From Nitrospira sp. (GTDB lineage: Bacteria; Nitrospirota; Nitrospiria; Nitrospirales; Nitrospiraceae), in contig JAHFEW010000004.1 in the NCBI GenBank assembly GCA_023248215.1, positions 35,739-99,738 on the forward strand: a DNA stretch of 64,000 bases, given 5' to 3'. A program made the position numbers and the translations under genes. Below the pieces are notes generated by a model. It searched no databases. It worked only from the letters and a program-made list of their open reading frames with translations, and was not told the origin of the DNA. Of the stretch, positions 57,801 through 64,000 are shown piece by piece (within the stretch, counting starts at the first letter, position 1; each line of letters starts with the position of its first letter).

Positions 57801-60800
57801 TTAACTCCCGAGCGGCGTGGCGCGCTGCAGGAGTTCACAAATCGCCTGGTGCAATTGCTCCGCGGCCGATTCTTTGGTGAGATAGCCGGACGCGCCGGCC
57901 TGCCGCAGCGCTTCCTCGGCCTCCCGGTCGTTTCGAACCGACAGCCCGATGACCACGATCGACGGGGCGGACTGCTTGATACGACGCGTCGCTTCAATGC
58001 CATCCATAATCGGCATATTCAAATCCATCACCACCACGTGGGGTTTCAAGGACCCGGCGAGGTTCACTGCCTCCACGCCATTGCCGGCTTCACCGACGAT
58101 GGTGATGTCCTCATACGAATCCAGGATGCTGCGCAACCCCTGACGGACCATGGCATGGTCGTCGGCCAACAAGACGCGGACGACGCCCCCTTTGGCCTGG
58201 TTCGGACCAGCCGCACTTCGTGCGCCGGTCCCTGATCGACTTTCTGACAAATGAACAGGGTTCGAGGTCGCCTCCTCGCGTTTGTACGGAATCGCAATCG
58301 TGACGCTGGTTCCCTTCCCGGGAGCGGAATTCAACGTGAGGGCACCTCCCATGACCGCCATGCGTTCGCGGATGCTGAACAAGCCGTATCGGCTCGACAT
58401 CGGATCGCTGGTCATGGCGGCATCGGGATCGAACCCCCGCCCCTGATCGGCCACCAGGATGCGTAGCGCATCGTCTGACGTTACCTGCACGGCTATCGTG
58501 GCCCGATCGGACTGGGCGTGTTTCACCACATTCAATAGCAGTTCCCGCACCGACTGATACATGAGAATCGCCTGATCGTCCGGCAGCGCGAGCCATCGAT
58601 CTTCCGCCTGCACCTCCACCGTCAACCCATGCTGCTGCATCGTCTCGCCCAGCCAATGCAAGGCCTTGATCAGTCCGAATTCATGGAGAACCGGCGGGCT
58701 CAACTGCGCGACGAGTGATCGCGTATAGGTCAGGGATTGATCAAGCAATTGATCGAGATCATTCACCCATTTCTCCTGCGCGGGATTGGCATGCTTCCGG
58801 CCCTGCGTGAGCTTGATGCGTCCCAGAACCAACAATTGCGCCAGGTAATCGTGGAGTTCGGAAGCGATTCGGCGGCGTTCCTTTTGTTCCGTCAGGGTCA
58901 CTTCGGTCGCGAGAGCCCGCAGGCGTTCTTGTGAGCGCGTCAATTGCTCGGTGCGCTCTCGAACGCGCTCTTCCAGGTCCGCCGTCCATTGTCGCAGCTG
59001 CTCTTCCGCCGTTTTGCGTTCGGTGATATCGACGCAGGCACCGGTCATGTATTCGGGCCGGCCATCCTCCCCTAGGGCAATGGTCTTACCCCGGTCATAG
59101 AGCCATCGTATGGTCCCGTCAGGCAGAATGACTCGGAATTCCGCGTCGAAATCCAGGGCGGTGGCCCGACATCGTTCACACGCACGGAGCACCGAGTCGC
59201 GATCATCGGGGTGGACCATGCGGAGAAATTGTTCGAGAGACCGCGCCGTCTGTCCGGACGGAAGGCCGAACAGATGATCCAGCGCGTCATCCCACGTCAG
59301 TTCGTTGGTTCGGAGATTCCACCGGAAGGTCCCAGTGTGCGAGGCGTTGAGAGCGACGAGCAACCGCTCGGTTTTCTCCTGCAGATCTTCCTGAGCCTGT
59401 TTGAGGCCGCTGATATCGAGATTGATGCCGGCCCACCCCAGGATATGACCGCTGTCGTCGCGCACCGGCACGCCGCGGGCCAGGATCGGGTGATAGCGCC
59501 CGTCCACGCCGAGAAAGCGGTGCTCACAATCCCAGACCCCGCCGGTACACACACAGTCTTTCCAGGCCGAGATCGTAGACTCTATGTCATCGGGATGCAG
59601 GACTCGCCCCCAGCCGAATTCAGCGCACTGTTCCTGAGTCAATCCCACGAGCTCCAAGAATGATTCGCTGGCGTACGTATTTTGTCCTTCCGCATCACAC
59701 ACCCAAATGCCGTAGTCGATAGACTCTCCGATCGCCCGATACAGAGCCTCGCTGCGGCGGAGCGCGTTCTCCGCCTCGCGTTGCGCGGTGATATCGGTAT
59801 TCGTTCCGAACCATCGTAAGACCTTCCCGGCTTCATCGCGGATTGGCACTGCCCGCGACAGGAACCATCGATACTTGCCGTCACGGCCGCGCAAGGGAAA
59901 GGTATCTTCCCAAAATTCGCCCGCCTCCAGACATCGTCGAAACCGCGCCGTGACCCGTTCAACATGATCGGGATGATGCACCTTCTGCCAGCCCCACCCT
60001 TGCATCTCTTCCAACGTAGTGCCCGTGTATTCGAACCACCGCCGGTTGTACCAGAAGATCCATCCCTGATCGTCGGTCATCCAGGCGAACTGGGCGATGT
60101 GATCCGCCATCGTGCGGAATTTTTCCTCACTGGCGCGCAACGCATCTTCGATCCGCTTATGCTCCGCCAACTCCTTCTGCACGGCCGTATACAAATTGGC
60201 GTTGTCGATGGCGACGGCGGCTTGCGCGGCGATGCCCACAAGAACCTTTTCGGCCTCTTCCGTGAAGACCCCCGGCTGGCTATGGCCAAAAAATAATCCG
60301 CCGAGGACTTCACCCGAGCGGGACACCACCGGCACAGCCAGATAGCTGCGGACCGGGAGATGGCCTTTGGGCATCCCGTAGTGCGGGGACAGGGTCCCGT
60401 AGCGTGGATCCTGCAGGATGTCCGCGACACGGATGGGGGCCTCGCCGCGGAACGTTGGGCCGAATACCGGAGTGTTTCTCGGCATGCCGAACCCTGCGAA
60501 TGCCTCGCGCGGCACTCCGGAGAGGGTGAACAGCTGATAACTTTCTCCCTCGTCGTTCGTGACGTTGTAAAAAAACGCGCCGAACTCCGCGCCGCTCACT
60601 TCACGACCGGCATCGGTGACAACCTGGACCAGCTTGTTCAGGTCCAATTCAGCGGCGAGCGTGCTCCCGACCCGGTTCACAATTTCCAGCGAGCGGGTAT
60701 GTTCCTTGAGGGTCCTGGTGGTGCCCAGCCGGTCCAGGGCCACGGCCGTATATTGAGAAATGATCCGGAGAAACTCGATCTCATCGTCGTCGAATGCCGA

Positions 60801-63536
60801 ACGGGTGCGGCTCGCAAAGGACAAGGTGCCGAGCAGCCGTTCGCCGGCCATCAGCGGATGAGAGGCATAGGTCTGAATGCCGAAGGTCCGGACGAGATCT
60901 GCCTTGTCGTAGGCGGAGCGGAGAATATCGTTGGCGATGATCGGGGCGCGAATCTGGGCCACTGTTCCGCATATGGCCTGGCCGAATTCCAGTTTCCGCA
61001 TGGAATGGGCCATTTCCGCGGACACCCCGGCGCAGGAGTGGAGCCGCAGGGCCTGCCCCGTCTCGTCCACCATAAAATTGAAATAGGTGTCTACGTTGAG
61101 ATGCGCGGCCACCTTGGGAAAGAGCTCTCGGACGACGGTCTCGGGATCTTTGGCACTGAGCAGTTGCGCAAGCGTTTCAGAGAGCAAGCGCATCCGCTCG
61201 GTGCGTTTCGCCGCAGATGCTTCCGCCTGTTTACGACGCGTAATGTCGCGGATGGTGGCATACCCCTGCCCATGATCCAGCACGGTCACACTGACCTCCG
61301 CCTCGAAGAAGGAGCCATCCTTGCGGATCATCTTCCGTTCGAAGCGGAGGGCCTTCCCCTGCTTGGCCTCGGCAAATCGTTGGTCGAAGAGATGCCGCTT
61401 GTCGGGCTCATACGTGTCCCGAATGGACAGGCCGATGAGTTCTTCCCGACTGTAGCCGAGCAGACGACAGACCACATCATTGGCCATCACCAGCCGGCCG
61501 GTGGGGTCACAGACATAGATGCCGTCGTGGGCCTGCTCAAGGAGGGTGCGATAAATGCTCTCGCTGTTCCGGAGAGCCTCCTCCGCCCGCTTGCGATCGG
61601 TAATGTCGAACGTGGCTCCGACCATACGCACCGGCCGGTCCCCGTCGCGAAAGACCGATGCGTTGGTAAACAACCAGATCACTTCCCCGTTCGGCTTGAA
61701 CGCGCGAAATTCCAGCTCATAGGGAACGCCGGCGGTCAGCGTCGAGTGAATCGCCGCCCCCACCTTCGCGCGGTCGTCCGGATGGACCAACGAGGTGAAC
61801 CCTTCCACCGTGCCGTTGAACTGGTCCGGTCGCACACCGTGGATGCCGTAGAGGGAATCCGACCATGTGACCCGATTGGCGGCGAAATCCCATTCCCAGA
61901 CACCGAGCTTACCGGATTGCGTCGCCAAGCGAAACCGCTCCTCGCTGACGCGCAGCGCCGCTTCAGCCTCTCTGCGGGTGGTGATGTCATGATTGCTTTC
62001 CAACACCAACTGCTGCCCATCGGGCCGGCGGGAGAGCAGCAAGCGACTTTCGACGAGCACTTGCCTTCCCTCGCGCGTCGTGTGGAGCAACTCCCCCATC
62101 CACTGTCCATCACGTTCCAGGATGTCTTCGATCTGCCTGACACCGGAGGGATGCAGGGTCTTCAGCAAATCATGGTTCACCCGGCCGAGCGCTTCCCGTT
62201 CGGTGAAGCCATACAGCCGTTCCGCCCCCTGATTCCAGTAGGTAATGCCGCCTCCGAGTTTCCAGACGAAGATGGCATCGTGTGTCTGCTCGAGCAAGGC
62301 AGACTGGTCACGAATGAGGTCCTCCGCCTGCTTCCGCTCCGTAATGTCCACGAGCATATTGATCGCGCCCACAACCGCTCCCGTGGCATCTCTGCTCGGA
62401 TCCGGATAGGCCAACACGTAGCGACGGGTTCCATCCGGCCGCTCAATCACAATCTCCTCCTCACGCATCGAACGGCCTTCTTTCAACGCCACAGCCATCG
62501 GACACTCGTCAAGGCGGAGCAGCCCGCCGTCCGGGCGATAGATCCGGTACGATCCACACCATCGGTCATGGTCGAGATCGGGTGTGCGACCCCACAGCGA
62601 GACCGCCGCCTCATTGTACAGTTGGATGCGACCCTGAACGTCCGTTGTATACACGGCGGCCGGGAGGTGCTGGACCAGGCGGCGATACCGCTCTTCGCTC
62701 TCGCGAAGCGCAGATTCGAACTGGCGCCGCTCCGTGATATCTGTCACCACCGCCACCCAACCTCGGACTGATTCATCGGGGTTGCGGTCCGGCACATAGG
62801 TGCAGTGCATGAAATGGGAACCGATCGTTTGGTAGGGAATCTGGAGTTCGAATTCGACCGTCTCGCCGCTCAGCACCCGGTCGATGTATGGCTTCATACT
62901 GTCATACGCCGCCTGGCCCAAGACGTCCGCGATAGGCTTCCCGATGATATCAGCCGCCGTCAATCCGAACCGTGTGACATAGGTCTTATTGACGAACCGA
63001 TAGCGCCGATCGGAATCGCAATAGGCAATGAAGATGGGGGCATTGTCGGCGATCAGTTGAAGCTGATCCTGGCTGTGACGGAGCTCGTCCCGGATCCGGA
63101 GCTGCTCAGTGATGTCGATGGCCATGCCGCCGACGAGAAGTACCTCGCCGTCCCTGCCAAAAATCGGAAACTTGCTCACTAGCGAGCGATGGAGGCCATC
63201 TGCCTGTTCTAATTCCTCCACCGTCTGGATGGCGCTCTTGCCGGCAATGACTTTCTGATCATTGGCTCTGAACTGCGCCGCCGCCCGCGGAGGAAACAGC
63301 TCGTCATCGGTTTTCCCGACCAAGTCGGACCAGGCGGCACCGAAGACCTGCCGAGCCGCATCGTTGACATACACATACCGTCCCTGAAGGTCCTTGATCC
63401 AGGCCAAGCCGGGCAGGTTCTGCGTGAAATGGGTAAACTGTGGCTCGTTGTCGCCTAAGCTTGACCGATGAGAATCGCCGGGCCGCGCCGTTGCGAACAG
63501 GGTAAGATCTTCACCGGCACCCTCCCGTTCGTTCAT
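57801..63536 (-). CDS. 1911-aa multi-PAS/GAF NarX-type histidine kinase with C-terminal NarL-like receiver
   Basis: Repeated PAS cores, GAF segments, HisKA_3 motif RRRIASELHDYLAQLLVLGRIKL, HATPase VADQGRGFDPDA, receiver RVLLADDHAMVRQGLRSILDSYEDITIVGEAGNG. Confidence 0.92.
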   Translation of the reverse strand: MNEREGAGEDLTLFATARPGDSHRSSLGDNEPQFTHFTQNLPGLAWIKDLQGRYVYVNDAARQVFGAAWSDLVGKTDDELFPPRAAAQFRANDQKVIAGKSAIQTVEELEQADGLHRSLVSKFPIFGRDGEVLLVGGMAIDITEQLRIRDELRHSQDQLQLIADNAPIFIAYCDSDRRYRFVNKTYVTRFGLTAADIIGKPIADVLGQAAYDSMKPYIDRVLSGETVEFELQIPYQTIGSHFMHCTYVPDRNPDESVRGWVAVVTDITERRQFESALRESEERYRRLVQHLPAAVYTTDVQGRIQLYNEAAVSLWGRTPDLDHDRWCGSYRIYRPDGGLLRLDECPMAVALKEGRSMREEEIVIERPDGTRRYVLAYPDPSRDATGAVVGAINMLVDITERKQAEDLIRDQSALLEQTHDAIFVWKLGGGITYWNQGAERLYGFTEREALGRVNHDLLKTLHPSGVRQIEDILERDGQWMGELLHTTREGRQVLVESRLLLSRRPDGQQLVLESNHDITTRREAEAALRVSEERFRLATQSGKLGVWEWDFAANRVTWSDSLYGIHGVRPDQFNGTVEGFTSLVHPDDRAKVGAAIHSTLTAGVPYELEFRAFKPNGEVIWLFTNASVFRDGDRPVRMVGATFDITDRKRAEEALRNSESIYRTLLEQAHDGIYVCDPTGRLVMANDVVCRLLGYSREELIGLSIRDTYEPDKRHLFDQRFAEAKQGKALRFERKMIRKDGSFFEAEVSVTVLDHGQGYATIRDITRRKQAEASAAKRTERMRLLSETLAQLLSAKDPETVVRELFPKVAAHLNVDTYFNFMVDETGQALRLHSCAGVSAEMAHSMRKLEFGQAICGTVAQIRAPIIANDILRSAYDKADLVRTFGIQTYASHPLMAGERLLGTLSFASRTRSAFDDDEIEFLRIISQYTAVALDRLGTTRTLKEHTRSLEIVNRVGSTLAAELDLNKLVQVVTDAGREVSGAEFGAFFYNVTNDEGESYQLFTLSGVPREAFAGFGMPRNTPVFGPTFRGEAPIRVADILQDPRYGTLSPHYGMPKGHLPVRSYLAVPVVSRSGEVLGGLFFGHSQPGVFTEEAEKVLVGIAAQAAVAIDNANLYTAVQKELAEHKRIEDALRASEEKFRTMADHIAQFAWMTDDQGWIFWYNRRWFEYTGTTLEEMQGWGWQKVHHPDHVERVTARFRRCLEAGEFWEDTFPLRGRDGKYRWFLSRAVPIRDEAGKVLRWFGTNTDITAQREAENALRRSEALYRAIGESIDYGIWVCDAEGQNTYASESFLELVGLTQEQCAEFGWGRVLHPDDIESTISAWKDCVCTGGVWDCEHRFLGVDGRYHPILARGVPVRDDSGHILGWAGINLDISGLKQAQEDLQEKTERLLVALNASHTGTFRWNLRTNELTWDDALDHLFGLPSGQTARSLEQFLRMVHPDDRDSVLRACERCRATALDFDAEFRVILPDGTIRWLYDRGKTIALGEDGRPEYMTGACVDITERKTAEEQLRQWTADLEERVRERTEQLTRSQERLRALATEVTLTEQKERRRIASELHDYLAQLLVLGRIKLTQGRKHANPAQEKWVNDLDQLLDQSLTYTRSLVAQLSPPVLHEFGLIKALHWLGETMQQHGLTVEVQAEDRWLALPDDQAILMYQSVRELLLNVVKHAQSDRATIAVQVTSDDALRILVADQGRGFDPDAAMTSDPMSSRYGLFSIRERMAVMGGALTLNSAPGKGTSVTIAIPYKREEATSNPVHLSESRSGTGARSAAGPNQAKGGVVRVLLADDHAMVRQGLRSILDSYEDITIVGEAGNGVEAVNLAGSLKPHVVVMDLNMPIMDGIEATRRIKQSAPSIVVIGLSVRNDREAEEALRQAGASGYLTKESAAEQLHQAICELLQRATPLGS

Positions 63537-64000
63537 CGTCCCCCCGTGAACCGGATCAGCCTTTCATGCCTTCCATCACCGCAGGGCACTTCAACCGAAC
63601 GATGCGACGGCCTATTGGAATAATCACACGTGACACCTAGGGTCACAACAAGGACAGGGTTTCGAAGACGTGATGAGACTGAGCTTCAGCAGAAACCTTG
63701 GGCTCAGCGTCGCCCTCCGATTGGCCGTCACAGTCTATCTTGTTATGGCCAAACGGATCTCGATGAGCTACCTAAGGGCGTGCTTTTCCTCCGAGCCTGT
63801 CCCACTCGCCGGGAGTGCGGTCAACAATGCTAATCGGTTCGGGTTCGGCCCTCAAGCTAGGAAGAACCCTAGCCTGGTGGATTGTGGGCCGGCCGACATG
63901 CTGCTCTCATTTCGGTTGGCCAGTACAGTAGGTTTGCGTCAGGCAACGCGAGCTAGCTCTTCATGGAATATTACGATAGGGAATAGCGACCCCAGGACAT

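Noticed and set aside
60360-62771. 803-aa plus-strand ORF antisense to the giant kinase
   Set aside because: GC-rich antisense artefact: the opposite strand encodes clear PAS/GAF domains and the composition here is His/Arg/Pro-rich
63630-63833. 67-aa ORF and GTGAC-ACCTAGG-GTCAC dyad near the right edge
   Set aside because: The ORF looks non-coding, and the dyad is too short to assign without comparative data
1-64000. CRISPR arrays, tRNA and rRNA genes, prophage or defence islands
   Set aside because: No repeat-spacer periodicity, T-arm (GGTTCGAATCC-like) signature, rRNA segment or phage/defence gene set was recognised by eye

Overview
64 kb window of a GC-rich bacterial chromosome. Gene content and protein style suggest Nitrospirota, possibly Nitrospira; this is inference, as there is no rRNA in the window. 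The left ~10 kb is an arsenic region. It holds a decayed merR-like gene abutting a transposase relic, an arsM-arsS-pit triad (probable arsenosugar/arsenolipid pathway), a small ORF-less group II intron, an outer-membrane protein, and an arsR-arsM-acr3-arsC operon. That operon's promoter carries an 18-bp palindrome that exactly fills the -35/-10 spacer. The middle is mostly core genome: hflKC, fhs, M23 peptidase, cutA, epimerase, tlyA, xseAB, ymdB-like, rny, zapA/zapB-like, slt, rlmN, M16 pair, larE, half an F-ATPase operon (I-a-c-b), pabB/pabC-like, slt, nadB, a 31-codon bS22/COX24-like gene missing from the ORF track, and an ABC exporter. The right part has ion/metal transporters (Ca-type and Mg-type P-ATPases, Na/Ca exchanger, Czc-type RND), a hybrid kinase, a tandem UspA protein and a 1911-aa multi-PAS/GAF kinase with a terminal receiver. 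The most interesting non-ORF signals are the group II intron, the ArsR operator/promoter pair, a 6S-RNA-like structured region between zapA and rny, and a long inverted repeat plus twin GGAAGG hairpins upstream of mgtA. I found no convincing evidence of a wholly new defence or biosynthetic system. No tRNA, rRNA or CRISPR array was recognised.
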